DNA of 38,329 nucleotides from Microbacteriaceae bacterium PS02068 (lineage in GTDB: Bacteria > Actinomycetota > Actinomycetes > Actinomycetales > Microbacteriaceae). The stretch lies in contig JASCPF010000027.1 of assembly GCA_029959325.1 (NCBI GenBank), positions 1 through 38,329 on the forward strand, written 5' to 3'. A program made the translations under genes and the position numbers. The notes below the pieces were generated by a model. It was not told where the DNA came from and made no database searches. It saw only the letters and a program-made list of their open reading frames with translations. Positions 14,770 through 22,831 of this stretch are shown here, in pieces (positions within the stretch are counted from its first letter, which is position 1; each line of letters starts with the position of its first letter).

Positions 14770-15621
14770 ATGTCACCGGACTGGGATAGGGCGATTGAGG
14801 GCTTCCTCGCCGCCCAGCGAGCGGCGGGCATCGCGGCCACGTCGGTAGCGTCACGCCGTCAGCACCTCGCGCACATGGCCGTGCGTGTCCACGTCGGCCC
14901 GTGGTCGCTCGATGGTGCGGGCCTGGTGGCTTACATGGATGCGCAAACGTGGGCGCGGGAGACGCGCCGCGGGCGTCGTAACACGTTCGTGGAGTTCTAC
15001 CGGTGGGGACAGGCTGCGGGCCTGACATCGAGCGATCCGACCGCGACAGTGGTGCGTATCGCGCCGTCTGACCCTGACCCCCAGCCGGTGCCGGATCGCG
15101 TCTATCTGGAGGCCCTGATCCGTGCCGACGCGACCGAGCAACTGTGGATCGATCTGGCGGCAGAGCACGGCCTACGGCGCACCGAGGTCGCGGTGATCCA
15201 GGGCCGCGACATCATCGAGACGCTGCTCGGGCATGATCTGCGGGTGCATGGCAAGGGGTCGAAGATTCGCTATGTGCCGCTCACGCGCGCGATGGCTGAA
15301 TCGCTGGTGGCGCTCGTGGAGGACAGGGGACTCGGCTACCTGTTCCCTGGCGAGGATCACGGCCACGTGTCTCCCCAGTGGGTCGGTAAGCGGGTCGCGC
15401 GGCTGCTGGGCGGCATCTGGACGATGCACAAGTTGCGGCATCGAGCGGCCACCCGGTTTTGGATGCAGGCCGAGGGTGACCCCTACGTCATCGCTGATCT
15501 GATGGGGTGGGCGAACCTGAATATGGTGCGCGTGTATGTGCGCCAGCCGGATGACCGTAAGCGCCGGATCGTGGAGGCGGCGTCCCGTGCGGGGCATCGG
15601 CTTGTCGAGGCGGTAGGGTGA
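14770..15621 (+). CDS. int: Tyrosine-recombinase integrase
   Basis: 283 residues. A SAM-like core-binding domain (about 1-100) is followed by a catalytic domain with R136 (GLRRTEV), K162 (HGKGSK), H220 and R223 (HKLRH), W247 in place of the usual His (LMGWAN) and nucleophile Y256 (VRVYV). It lacks an obvious N-terminal arm-binding domain and so is small. It catalyses attP x attB exchange in tRNA-Arg(ACG). A -10-like TATGAT at 14744-14749 and a GGTGAG site suggest its own promoter in the 35-bp A+T-rich gap. Its stop overlaps the next start by GTGA. Confidence 0.93.
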   Translation: MSPDWDRAIEGFLAAQRAAGIAATSVASRRQHLAHMAVRVHVGPWSLDGAGLVAYMDAQTWARETRRGRRNTFVEFYRWGQAAGLTSSDPTATVVRIAPSDPDPQPVPDRVYLEALIRADATEQLWIDLAAEHGLRRTEVAVIQGRDIIETLLGHDLRVHGKGSKIRYVPLTRAMAESLVALVEDRGLGYLFPGEDHGHVSPQWVGKRVARLLGGIWTMHKLRHRAATRFWMQAEGDPYVIADLMGWANLNMVRVYVRQPDDRKRRIVEAASRAGHRLVEAVG

Positions 15622-15830
15622 CCGGCATGGACCCCATTACTGCCATCATCGTCTATCTTGTCGCCGTTGTCGTCAGCGCGGCGGTGCTGTATTTCGTGGT
15701 GCGTGGCGCGGTGGTATCGGCGCTGAAGTACTACGCCGTGTGGAAGGCTCAGGGCGGTGTCGAGGCCGACGTGGATGCGCTGGAGTACGCGCGTACCGGC
15801 GTGGCCCCGACCCGCCCCACGGACGCCTAG
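15618..15830 (+). CDS. Small single-pass membrane protein next to integrase
   Basis: 70 residues with one N-terminal helix (ITAIIVYLVAVVVSAAVLYFVV) and a soluble tail with ALKYYAVWKAQGG. The GTG at 15618 overlaps the integrase stop (GTGA); an ATG at 15627 with AGGG upstream is the alternative start. It converges with the leftward holin-like gene, overlapping it by 3 bp. Function unknown. Confidence 0.65.
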   Translation: MTGMDPITAIIVYLVAVVVSAAVLYFVVRGAVVSALKYYAVWKAQGGVEADVDALEYARTGVAPTRPTDA

Positions 15831-16003
15831 GGAGCCTCGTCCGGTGTTGCCGGTGGCCGCGTGTTGAACAGGGCGAGCACGAGCGGCAGGTAGACCGCCA
15901 GCGCCTCGGGCGGGATCACCCGGTGGTAGACGAGGATCGCGCCGACAGCGATGGCCACGCCGTAGACGTAGCGGCGGACGAGGTACCACTTGATGCTGGG
16001 CAT
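15827..16003 (-). CDS. Holin-like small membrane protein
   Basis: 58 residues with two hydrophobic helices (YGVAIAVGAILVYH and ALAVYLPLVLALF) joined by a short turn, a basic N-terminus (MPSIKWYLVRRY) and a Pro/acidic tail (RPPATPDEAP). A strong AAGGAG site lies 5 nt before the ATG at 16003. Two-helix small proteins at the end of a lysis cassette are usually class II holins, which form membrane lesions that release or activate the lysin. Assigned from topology and position only. Confidence 0.65.
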   Translation of the reverse strand: MPSIKWYLVRRYVYGVAIAVGAILVYHRVIPPEALAVYLPLVLALFNTRPPATPDEAP

Positions 16004-16012
16004 GGTGTCTCC

Positions 16013-16207
16013 TTAGAGCTTGGTTGCCAGGGTGATGATGAGTGCGGCGACGGCGGCGAGTGCCGCGGTGATGGTCGGCCACGACGGGCGGGCGGGCGGG
16101 GCGGCGTTCGCGAGCTGCGAAGCGCGAATGGAACCCATCTCGCGCTCGATGGTCTTGAGTCGCTCGTCCAGCCGCGCGTAAAGGATTTCGATGGGGTCGG
16201 TTGTCAC
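16013..16207 (-). CDS. Coiled-coil protein with C-terminal membrane anchor
   Basis: 64 residues: a heptad-like helix (LYARLDERLKTIEREMGSIR), an Ala/Pro linker, then one helix (TITAALAAVAALIITLATKL). This layout is common beside holins in actinophages and may be a second holin, antiholin or lysis regulator. It starts by GTGA overlap with the preceding gene and ends 9 nt before the holin-like gene. Confidence 0.6.
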   Translation of the reverse strand: MTTDPIEILYARLDERLKTIEREMGSIRASQLANAAPPARPSWPTITAALAAVAALIITLATKL

Positions 16208-16368
16208 GTGGGGCCTTTCGTGTTGATCCATCCCGCGGTGAGGCGGGCGAGGTGCCCGCGCCGCTCGTGGACGGCGTACTGACCGGGGACGATGGTGGGC
16301 ACACCCCCTCGGTCGCGTTGTGCGGCGCGTGGGGTGCGGTAGACGTGGGTGGGCACGGTTAGGGTCAC
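16204..16368 (-). CDS. Small protein in the lysis cassette
   Basis: 54 residues, basic, no membrane segment (MTLTVPTHVYRTPRAAQRDR onward). Both ends are coupled: GTGA overlap with the endolysin stop and GTGA overlap with the next start, which is the main support for it being real. Not recognised; it ends HLARLTAGWINTKGPT, which looks folded rather than random. Confidence 0.6.
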   Translation of the reverse strand: MTLTVPTHVYRTPRAAQRDRGGVPTIVPGQYAVHERRGHLARLTAGWINTKGPT

Positions 16369-17042
16369 GCTGACTTGATCGCCGCGACGACAGCCGCGAC
16401 AATCTCGGCTTTCTTCTTTGCCCATCGCCGCTCAGCGACGGCCACCGCGATATCGAACTGCCGCGCGGTCACTTGCTTGTACGTGCCGTTCACGGTCACG
16501 TGCGCGTCGAGGAACTCACCGAGTCCGATGTCGCTGGATCGGTAGTCACCGAGGTTGTCTGCTCCCAGGTCGTCGACGAAGAAGATGTTGCCGTTCGGGT
16601 GGCGGATGGTGGCCATGGCCATGGTGTCTCCTTGGGGGGTGTTGGGTGTGAAGGGTTTCGAGCTGGTGGCGGCTGTGGCCGCGAGGTATTCCTCCATGGA
16701 GAGGCGTTCGCTGGTGGCGTTCACGATGACGTAGCAGTGAAGGTGTGGCCCTGTTGTGAGTGCGCCGGTGTTGCCCGAGAGGGCGATGCGGTCGCCCTCT
16801 GCGTAGGCCCCCGGCGTCATGCGCACGCGGAGGTGCTGGCCGTAGAACGTCGCGTGCGTGCCGCGGAGGATGACCCCAAGCCCGCCCTCGGTGGTCACGT
16901 AGGTGGAGAGTTGCCCCGCGAACGGCGCAAAGATCGGCGTACCGATTGGGCAGGCGTAGTCGGTCGCGGGGCCGACGCCGTAGAGCGCGTGTGAGGCGCG
17001 GTCACCAGTGATGCGTACCGGCTCGTTGATGGGTCGTCGCAT
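16365..17042 (-). CDS. Endolysin with M23 (LytM-type) endopeptidase domain
   Basis: 225 residues. The M23 metallopeptidase domain (about 10-115) has HALYGVGPATDYACPIGTPIFAPFAG with the first His and Asp zinc ligands and GPHLHCYV with the HxH motif. It should cut peptidoglycan cross-links. Residues 118-140 are a Thr/Pro linker and 141-225 a separate domain, perhaps cell-wall binding, with a Lys/Ala-rich last helix. A full ribosome site plus ATG precedes that domain in frame. Leftmost of the late genes before the holin group; GTGA overlap with the next gene. No signal peptide is seen, so release depends on a holin. Confidence 0.85.
   Translation of the reverse strand: MRRPINEPVRITGDRASHALYGVGPATDYACPIGTPIFAPFAGQLSTYVTTEGGLGVILRGTHATFYGQHLRVRMTPGAYAEGDRIALSGNTGALTTGPHLHCYVIVNATSERLSMEEYLAATAATSSKPFTPNTPQGDTMAMATIRHPNGNIFFVDDLGADNLGDYRSSDIGLGEFLDAHVTVNGTYKQVTARQFDIAVAVAERRWAKKKAEIVAAVVAAIKSA
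16620..16633 (-). promoter_or_regulatory. Internal ribosome site and start inside the endolysin gene
   Basis: On the minus strand, AAGGAG (16633-16628) is followed after 5 nt by ATG (16622-16620), in frame with the lysin. The sequence AAGGAGACACCATG is the same as at the start of the holin-like gene. It would give an 85-residue protein equal to the lysin C-terminal domain (MAMATIRHPNG onward). Confidence 0.65.
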
Positions 17043-17044
17043 GA

Positions 17045-17824
17045 CTAGAACTCACTTCCTACGGCGTCCAGGTGCGCCTCGATGGCGTCGAGGCGCTGGT
17101 GTGCGGAGCGGATGGCGGGGATGAGTGCGAGGGACAGGAGGTCGTAGCGGACACCCTGGGGGGTGTCGCCCTCGGAGCCGTAGTCCACGAGCCAGGTGAG
17201 GCCGAGCGCGTCGAGGTCTTCGGCAATCAGGCCGTGCTGGAGCGGGCCGCCTGGGTCAGCCTTGTAACGGAACGTCACCACGTCCAGCGCCAGCACGGCC
17301 TGTACGTCGATGGTGGCCGTCTCGATGTCTTGCTTGAGCGTGCGCGTGGAGGGCACGTAGCCGAGGAGGCCGGTTGATCCGATGTAGGCGACACGGTAGG
17401 AGCCACCAATGACGCGGTTGTATACGTCGGCAGTGAGGTTGCCCTGTTGCACCCAGTTGAGGTCCGTGGTGTTCGCTTTCGCTGCCACCATGGAGAGGTC
17501 GGCTTTTCCCGCCGACAGGGCGGTGACGGATGCTCCCAGAAAGTCGAGGTCGGCTTGCACGGTGCTGGAGCCGGAACCACCGGGGACGGTGGGCACGTTC
17601 GCGGCGATGAGTGCGAGGTTGGCGCGTGCGGCGGCGGCGGTCGTAGCGCCCGTGCCGCCCTTCGCGATGGGCGCGACGGCGCTGGTGCGCTGCGCAACGA
17701 TGTCGAGTACATAGTTGATCCACGCATCGAGGTCGGATGCCGGTTCGGTGCCGGTCGATGTGTAGAAGCCGGCGGTTGTCGCGTCGGCCCCCGAGGCGAG
17801 GACGGCGGCGGGCGTGGCTGCCAT
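17045..17824 (-). CDS. Tail fibre-like protein with C-terminal S74 intramolecular chaperone
   Basis: 259 residues. The N-terminal half is Ala/Thr-rich with GGTGATTAAAARANL, a motif common in phage fibres; residues 85-145 look like a coiled or shaft region. From residue 159 the S74 chaperone domain begins: STRTLKQDI places S159 and K164 as the self-cleavage dyad, followed by VVTFRYK, HGLIAEDLDALGL, VRYDLLSLALIPAIRSAHQRLDAIE. The chaperone assists trimerisation and is then cut off. It probably determines host binding. It lies between the large minor tail protein and the endolysin. Confidence 0.8.
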   Translation of the reverse strand: MAATPAAVLASGADATTAGFYTSTGTEPASDLDAWINYVLDIVAQRTSAVAPIAKGGTGATTAAAARANLALIAANVPTVPGGSGSSTVQADLDFLGASVTALSAGKADLSMVAAKANTTDLNWVQQGNLTADVYNRVIGGSYRVAYIGSTGLLGYVPSTRTLKQDIETATIDVQAVLALDVVTFRYKADPGGPLQHGLIAEDLDALGLTWLVDYGSEGDTPQGVRYDLLSLALIPAIRSAHQRLDAIEAHLDAVGSEF

Positions 17825-17839
17825 TGGGGGTGCCCCTTT

Positions 17840-19540
17840 CTAGGTGAGTGAGTTGATGGTGCCGGTGAGGGTGTTGACGGTGCCGGTGAGGAGGTTGATG
17901 GCCCCTGCCGGGGTGTCGGTCGCGCGGGTTGTCACGGTCATTTCGTCGGTGCCGAGGTCGTACGTGACCGACTGTGTGAGGCCGATCTGGACGGGGGTGT
18001 CTGGGAGCGTCACAGAGACGTTTTGTTCTGCTGCGGCTGTCCAGTCGCTGACCGTGGATACGGTGACCTCGCGCCCGATGCCCTGCGCGCGCCGCACGGC
18101 ATATTCAGACCGTCCGGGGCCGGGATACACAGCGTCTATTTCGAGTAGCGTGAGCCGTGTGTGGGGCGTTGTGAGGGCGTAGGAGTCCACACGTTCCTGC
18201 TGTACCCCGGCTGCGTCGGTCCAGCGGTAGCGGGTTGTACGGGCATCGAACCAGTACCCGCTGTTGCGGCTAATCGACTCGTCGGCGGTGATCAGGTTTA
18301 CGCCTGTGCGAAGCGCGAGCGCGCCGTCTGCGGCGTATGCCTCGTTTCGCAGGGTCCATTTGCGTTTCTCGTCGCACACCAGGCGGAAACCCTTGGACTG
18401 AATCAGGGGGCGTAGGAAGTCGAGGGCGCTCTGTCCCGCCTTCCAGGTGAGCGCCTCGGGCGGTCGCTCAATGATCGCCTTGCGCGTCGATGTCGAGACG
18501 TGTGCGCCGTTGGTCCACGCATAGACGTAGTTGGGGCCGGTTGTGTTGCCGTCGAAATAGCCGCGGAAGTCGCCCGTGTAGAGTGCGGCTGAATCAACGT
18601 AGTAGCCTTGGCCCGCCGCGGTGGAGCCGGTGATTGTGACGATGAGAAGGACGGATGCGGCACCTTCGGGGGCGGTGCCGGTGACGTACAGGCCGTCTGT
18701 CCATCCGGTAGTGGTCGGCGTGTGCACCGGCCCCAGTGTGTCCGCGCCGAATGCATTGCCCTGCGAGTTGTACCAGCGGAGCGAGAGCTGCGCGGTGCGA
18801 CCGGATGCGTAGTTCGATTTGAACGCCAGACGGAATGTCTTCAGTTCCCCAGGGCGCACGGCCTGCCGCCGCGCAGGGTCCATTGCAAGGAAGGCGAGCG
18901 GGCCTGCCGCGTTCGCGGTGATGCCAATCGCTTTACTGCCCGCGAACGCGCCCGCGGTCTGGGAGAAGATGGTGCAGTTGACGGACGCCGACCACCCAGC
19001 GGTATCCACCTCGCCACCGGGGTTCGGGAGTTCGTTGGTCAGGGACCAGTATGCCGTCACATCGGCATCTGTGGATGGTGACGTGGCGAGAGTGGTGCCG
19101 GGTAGCACGACGCCCAGTACGTAGTTGATGACGCCTCGGAGCGATGCCTCATAGGCGCGGGGCGTCGGATTGTCGGAGAGCGGGGCGTAGTCCTGAAGCA
19201 GGCCCTCATCGGATGCGAGAGACAGGGTGACCGTCCCGGCTCGGTGGTCAATCGACCGACCGCGAACATGCAGATTGAAGGTGCGCGGGATGCCTGCGGA
19301 GCATGTCACGATGACGCGGGGTGCAGGGCTGGTGCGCGGGTCCAGCGCGTCGAGCGTGGCCGCGTTCGGTGTCCACACTGGCTTACCTGAAACGGTGGAC
19401 CAGGAACCGGGCATCGCAATCTCGATGCCATCGCCTTGGACGTGCGGCGCGCGCGTGGAGTCCAGAGACAGTTTGCCGCGCCGCACCGACAGGTTTGTTG
19501 TGCCTACCTTCGCGGTGTAGACGTGGGTTGTGATGGCCAT
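17840..19540 (-). CDS. Minor tail protein (tail tip/receptor-binding)
   Basis: 566 residues. The N-terminal region (about 1-130) is beta-rich and may be the tail-attachment part; residues 175-330 resemble a jelly-roll carbohydrate-binding module (PGGEVDTAGWSASVNCTIF ... YYVDSAALYTGDF); residues 355-520 form another domain. The last 20 residues contain a near-repeat, LLTGTVNTLTGTINSLT. It starts by TAATG with the preceding gene. Assignment comes from position after the tape measure and the domain pattern, not from a known motif. Confidence 0.72.
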   Translation of the reverse strand: MAITTHVYTAKVGTTNLSVRRGKLSLDSTRAPHVQGDGIEIAMPGSWSTVSGKPVWTPNAATLDALDPRTSPAPRVIVTCSAGIPRTFNLHVRGRSIDHRAGTVTLSLASDEGLLQDYAPLSDNPTPRAYEASLRGVINYVLGVVLPGTTLATSPSTDADVTAYWSLTNELPNPGGEVDTAGWSASVNCTIFSQTAGAFAGSKAIGITANAAGPLAFLAMDPARRQAVRPGELKTFRLAFKSNYASGRTAQLSLRWYNSQGNAFGADTLGPVHTPTTTGWTDGLYVTGTAPEGAASVLLIVTITGSTAAGQGYYVDSAALYTGDFRGYFDGNTTGPNYVYAWTNGAHVSTSTRKAIIERPPEALTWKAGQSALDFLRPLIQSKGFRLVCDEKRKWTLRNEAYAADGALALRTGVNLITADESISRNSGYWFDARTTRYRWTDAAGVQQERVDSYALTTPHTRLTLLEIDAVYPGPGRSEYAVRRAQGIGREVTVSTVSDWTAAAEQNVSVTLPDTPVQIGLTQSVTYDLGTDEMTVTTRATDTPAGAINLLTGTVNTLTGTINSLT

Positions 19541-19905
19541 TAGGCGGTCACCTCTCGCCAGTCGAATGCGACGGTCCAGGCGTTTCGCGTCTCGTCGTCC
19601 AGGGTGCGCGTGATGGTGCCGCCTTCCTTCACGATGAAGGAGAGTGCGACAGTCGGGCGGTCGGTGCTCGTGAGGGTGAATACGGCGGCGGTGCTCAGAG
19701 CCGTCTCAGCGGCGTAACTGTCCGCCTCGCCAATGAAACCGAGTTCCATGCGACCCGTGCGGGTGCCCGCGGGGCGTAGCGTCACGTCGGGGTTGGCGCG
19801 CCCGATGATGTCGTGGACGATAGTGCCAGGTGCGCGTGTCGATTCGTAGCCGAGGATGAGGGTGGGCGTGATCACGGTCGCGCCCGAGGTGATGACATCG
19901 GCCAT
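19540..19905 (-). CDS. Tail protein downstream of the tape measure
   Basis: 121 residues, beta-strand-rich (TLILGYESTRAPGTIVHDII, RMELGFIGEADSYAAETALS, AWTVAFDWREVTA). Sits between tape measure and the large minor tail protein, the place of a distal tail or baseplate hub component. Stop overlaps the next start (TAATG). No diagnostic motif recognised. Confidence 0.65.
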   Translation of the reverse strand: MADVITSGATVITPTLILGYESTRAPGTIVHDIIGRANPDVTLRPAGTRTGRMELGFIGEADSYAAETALSTAAVFTLTSTDRPTVALSFIVKEGGTITRTLDDETRNAWTVAFDWREVTA

Positions 19906-19908
19906 GGC

Positions 19909-21159
19909 TTACTCCCAACTCATCGTGTTGCCGTTGCGGTATTGCACGGTGCCGTTTTTGACGGGTGGCACCCATCGGCGGACGGCGGAGTCGTCCACGT
20001 CCACGACGACGGTGGTGCGCTTGGTGTCGATGTCGATTCGCTTGAACTCTTCGATGTCCTGGGTGGCCTTGCCGGTTTCGGCGTCAACCATCACTTGCTT
20101 GCCATCGGGGAGCACGTACACCGAGTCACCGAACTCATCGACGGACTTGGAGGCGCGACCGGCTGCGACTTCCGTCTCAGCCATCCGCACGAGGCCGGTG
20201 GAGAGCGCGTCGGCGTAGGTCGAGTACTGGCTTGTGGCCTTGTCGAGCTCGCCGGTGTGTTTCTTCCAGGCATCCTCGGCTTTGAGGACTTCCTGCGACT
20301 CGGCCTGGAGGCCGTCCATGTAGGGCTTGTGGGCGGCCTGGTTCTCTTGCATCTTGGTGGTGAGGTTGCCGCGCGCACCGGCGAGAGCGTCGGTCACAGC
20401 GCGGCCATCCTCAAGGTCTCCGGCCATCGCGCGCATGATCTGCGACTGCTCCAGGCCGCTCGCGGCCATGATGTCGGTTACGCGTTTCATCTCGTCGGGG
20501 TCACCGAACATGGATTGCACGCCCGTGAGGACGGCCTCTTCCTGCACGCGGCCCTGTCCGTCGATGTACTTCTGCACCCACTCATCGATGCGTTCCTGCG
20601 ATCGCTTGTTGGCCTCATCGACGGCCTCGAATCCGGCGACAGCTGCACCGATTCCAGCTGCGGCGGCGATACCGGCGACGGCACCCGCGGGGCCGAATCC
20701 CGCGAATGCGTTGGCGGCGATTTCTTGGAAGGCGTCACCGACCGATTGGGCCGATCCGTCGAAGGATGCCGCCGCCTCGCGCGCCGTGCTGCTGGCCTCG
20801 TCGCGGAACTCGTTGAGGCCTTCCTCTGCGCGGCGTGTGCCCTCGCTGATCTTGGTGCCGATGTTGCGCCCGCCATCACCCACGTCATCGACGGCGCGCT
20901 CGGCTTTCTTGGCGTCCTGCACGAGGTCGCGGAACGTGCGTTCTACCTTCGATCCGGCACTGTCGATGTCGCGCGCGGAGTCGCGGGCGGCGTCACCGAT
21001 CTTGTCGAGGGCTTTCTCGGTGCTGGTGCCCGACTGCTGCGCCTCGCGTGCGACATCATCGAGGGCGTAGGCGACATCATCGAGGCTGCCGCCGAGCCGT
21101 TTCACCTCGGCTACGGCACCTTTGGCGTTGGTGGTGACGTCGAGACTGAAACCGGCCAT
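19909..21159 (-). CDS. Tape measure protein
   Basis: 416 residues, very short for a tape measure. The N-terminal 170 residues are charged coiled coil (VKRLGGSLDDVAYALDDVAR, KVERTFRDLVQDAKKAERAV), a hydrophobic Gly/Ala segment follows at about 155-185 (FGPAGAVAGIAAAAGIGAAV), then a helical C-terminus. At roughly 0.15 nm per residue it predicts a tail near 60 nm. The true start is the ATG at 21159, overlapping the preceding stop (TAATG); the frame stays open far upstream over other genes and that part is not real. Confidence 0.85.
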   Translation of the reverse strand: MAGFSLDVTTNAKGAVAEVKRLGGSLDDVAYALDDVAREAQQSGTSTEKALDKIGDAARDSARDIDSAGSKVERTFRDLVQDAKKAERAVDDVGDGGRNIGTKISEGTRRAEEGLNEFRDEASSTAREAAASFDGSAQSVGDAFQEIAANAFAGFGPAGAVAGIAAAAGIGAAVAGFEAVDEANKRSQERIDEWVQKYIDGQGRVQEEAVLTGVQSMFGDPDEMKRVTDIMAASGLEQSQIMRAMAGDLEDGRAVTDALAGARGNLTTKMQENQAAHKPYMDGLQAESQEVLKAEDAWKKHTGELDKATSQYSTYADALSTGLVRMAETEVAAGRASKSVDEFGDSVYVLPDGKQVMVDAETGKATQDIEEFKRIDIDTKRTTVVVDVDDSAVRRWVPPVKNGTVQYRNGNTMSWE

Positions 21160-21674
21160 TATTCCTGTTTTCCTTCTGCGGCGTTGATGATCGTGCGGAC
21201 GACGGTTTGCACCCATAGCGACATCGCGCGGGCCGCGAACTCGTGCGCACCGGGGAAGAACACGTGACCCTTGGCGTTGCGGGCGGGTAGGCCGTTGGTG
21301 ACTCGGCGGCGAACTTGGTGCGTGCCACCGTTCCGGCTCTTGCGGTTGTAGGTCGTGGTCTTGGCTTCGACGCCGAACTCGGCCACGTAGGCGTCTTGTT
21401 TCGGGTTGAGGCCACCGGAGAGTGCGCGGCCCTTGGAGGCCGACTGGAGCCGGATGCCGTTGTCTGATGGTGTGAGCACGGCGGTGTCCACGAGCATCCG
21501 GTGTTGCATCCGGCTGTCTACCCGCTCGGCAAGGGTGCGTTGCCATTCCGGCTGGCCGAGGGTTTTGGTGTGTTGCCGGATGGTTTTGCGGAGGGTCTTG
21601 TCGAGCGAGCGGATGGCGAGAATCGTGGCCAGAAGTTCGCGCGATGCACGCACGTCGATCAGGCCACGAGTCAT
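21159..21674 (-). CDS. Phage morphogenesis protein, head-tail or tail region
   Basis: 171 residues, basic: helical N-terminus (LLATILAIRSLDKTLRKTIRQHTK) then a mixed domain with GRALSGGLNPKQDAYVAEFGVEAK and KGHVFFPGAHEFAARAMSLW. The latter pattern (FGAHE... ending in an Arg-rich helix) recalls HK97 gp10-like proteins or minor structural proteins of actinophages. It lies between the major tail and tape measure genes, where a tail assembly protein is expected. Exact role not readable. Confidence 0.55.
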   Translation of the reverse strand: MTRGLIDVRASRELLATILAIRSLDKTLRKTIRQHTKTLGQPEWQRTLAERVDSRMQHRMLVDTAVLTPSDNGIRLQSASKGRALSGGLNPKQDAYVAEFGVEAKTTTYNRKSRNGGTHQVRRRVTNGLPARNAKGHVFFPGAHEFAARAMSLWVQTVVRTIINAAEGKQE

Positions 21675-21686
21675 CGTCGTGCGGGG

Positions 21687-22100
21687 TCAGGCGACGGTGC
21701 GGACGGGTGCGCCGTTGCAGGGGAACGAGCCGTCGAAGGTGCCGATGGTGTCCACGTCGCCGCCGATCTTGGTGGCGACGATCAGGACATCGACGGTGTA
21801 CGTCGGCACGGTCGTGCCCTTCTTGGGCTTCAGGGTCACGGTCTTGATGGCCCCGGCGTTCGTCTGCGTGTACTGCGACAGTGACGACGCGGTGGCGTGG
21901 TCCTGCGCACCAGACACGTTCATCACCCATGTGGCGGTGCCCGCGATCTGCTGGACCGCGGTGGGAGTCATGCCGCGCCAGGTGACGGTGGGAGTGGTCG
22001 GCACGAGTTCGACCTTGGAGACGCTGGCCTCGTAGTTGTCGGCACCGATCTTCAGGTCGATGTCGTTGAGGACGATGGGAGTGAGGGCGATGGATGCCAT
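21687..22100 (-). CDS. Major tail protein
   Basis: 137 residues, beta-rich, with MASIALTPIVLNDIDLKIGA, SKVELVPTTPTVTWRGM, a central TATWVMNVSGAQD and TVDVLIVATKIGGDVD. Size and strand pattern fit a tail-tube subunit. A strong CAAGGAGT ribosome site precedes the ATG at 22100, in keeping with a highly made structural protein. It is followed by the morphogenesis gene and tape measure, the normal order. Confidence 0.75.
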   Translation of the reverse strand: MASIALTPIVLNDIDLKIGADNYEASVSKVELVPTTPTVTWRGMTPTAVQQIAGTATWVMNVSGAQDHATASSLSQYTQTNAGAIKTVTLKPKKGTTVPTYTVDVLIVATKIGGDVDTIGTFDGSFPCNGAPVRTVA

Positions 22101-22105
22101 GGTGG

Positions 22106-22480
22106 CTACTCCTTGGTTGCGAGGACGGTGGTGGGAATGTCGTAGGCGAGGCGGTCGGTGCCCCAGCCGACTGCGGTGGCGTCCTCGTGGATGAATGCCT
22201 TGTCGAGGTACGCGAGCGCGGCGGGCACGATGTCATCGAGTTCTGATGCGCCCTTTTCGGGGTCGGTGTGCCGGGTGATGACGGTGAGCATCATGCCGAC
22301 CGCCCAGTGGGAGTTCGGCATCTCTTTGGCCTTGCCGATGCTTTTCTGTCGGATGAGCACCGTGGGGGTGGTGATGGTGCCGAGGCCGCGCTCGGTGGAC
22401 ACGACGCGCACCCGCTTGAGGGTGGGGTGGGTGCGCCAGTCGTTGCGGAGTTTGGCGGCGAGGTCGGCGCGGATGCTCAC
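22106..22480 (-). CDS. Tail terminator-like protein
   Basis: 124 residues (MSIRADLAAKLRNDWRTHP onward) with strands TPTVLIRQKSI and HWAVGMMLTVITRHTDPEKGASELDDIV. This resembles the small alpha/beta tail-terminator or gpU-like proteins that sit just before the major tail gene. The GTG at 22480 overlaps the preceding stop (GTGA), fixing the start; a longer upstream frame is not supported. Confidence 0.6.
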   Translation of the reverse strand: MSIRADLAAKLRNDWRTHPTLKRVRVVSTERGLGTITTPTVLIRQKSIGKAKEMPNSHWAVGMMLTVITRHTDPEKGASELDDIVPAALAYLDKAFIHEDATAVGWGTDRLAYDIPTTVLATKE

Positions 22481-22812
22481 AGGATCACCCCCACGCCCGA
22501 CTGGGGGCGGAGCAGCTGCTTTACCTGCCAGTCGAGCGGGTGCGCGACGAGGCCGAAAGTGCCACCGTCCACGTCGCCGCTCGGTGAGGCGACGGCGGCG
22601 TTGTAGGTGTTCGCGGCGTCCATGGCCTGCGCGAGTCGCCAGGCATCGGGCACAGCGGCGTCCGTGGGGAGTGCGGGCGCGTAAGCGATGCACGCGGCCT
22701 GAGCCACCGAGAGGTACACCGACAGCACGGCGTCGGACAGGCTGGCCGAGTCGGGCCACACCACCTCCAGTAGTTCGCGGTCGGTTTCGTTCTCCAGGTC
22801 AAGCCACGGCAT
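22477..22812 (-). CDS. Head-tail connector protein (gp6-like)
   Basis: 111 residues, mainly helical: MPWLDLENETDRELLEVVWP, SLSDAVLSVYLSVAQAACIAYAP, WRLAQAMDAANTYNAAVAS. A small helical protein right after the capsid gene is usually the head-completion adaptor. Short 19-bp gap after the capsid gene; GTGA overlap with the next gene. Confidence 0.62.
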   Translation of the reverse strand: MPWLDLENETDRELLEVVWPDSASLSDAVLSVYLSVAQAACIAYAPALPTDAAVPDAWRLAQAMDAANTYNAAVASPSGDVDGGTFGLVAHPLDWQVKQLLRPQSGVGVIL

Positions 22813-22831
22813 CTCTACGTGTCCTCTCGGG

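Noticed and set aside
14770..15621. Defective integrase because the box-II His is Trp
   Set aside because: His-to-Trp at this position is a known functional variant in tyrosine recombinases, and R, K, H-R and Y are all present.
19813..21267. 484-residue plus-strand open frame
   Set aside because: Antisense to the tape measure gene, which has a better start, composition and context.
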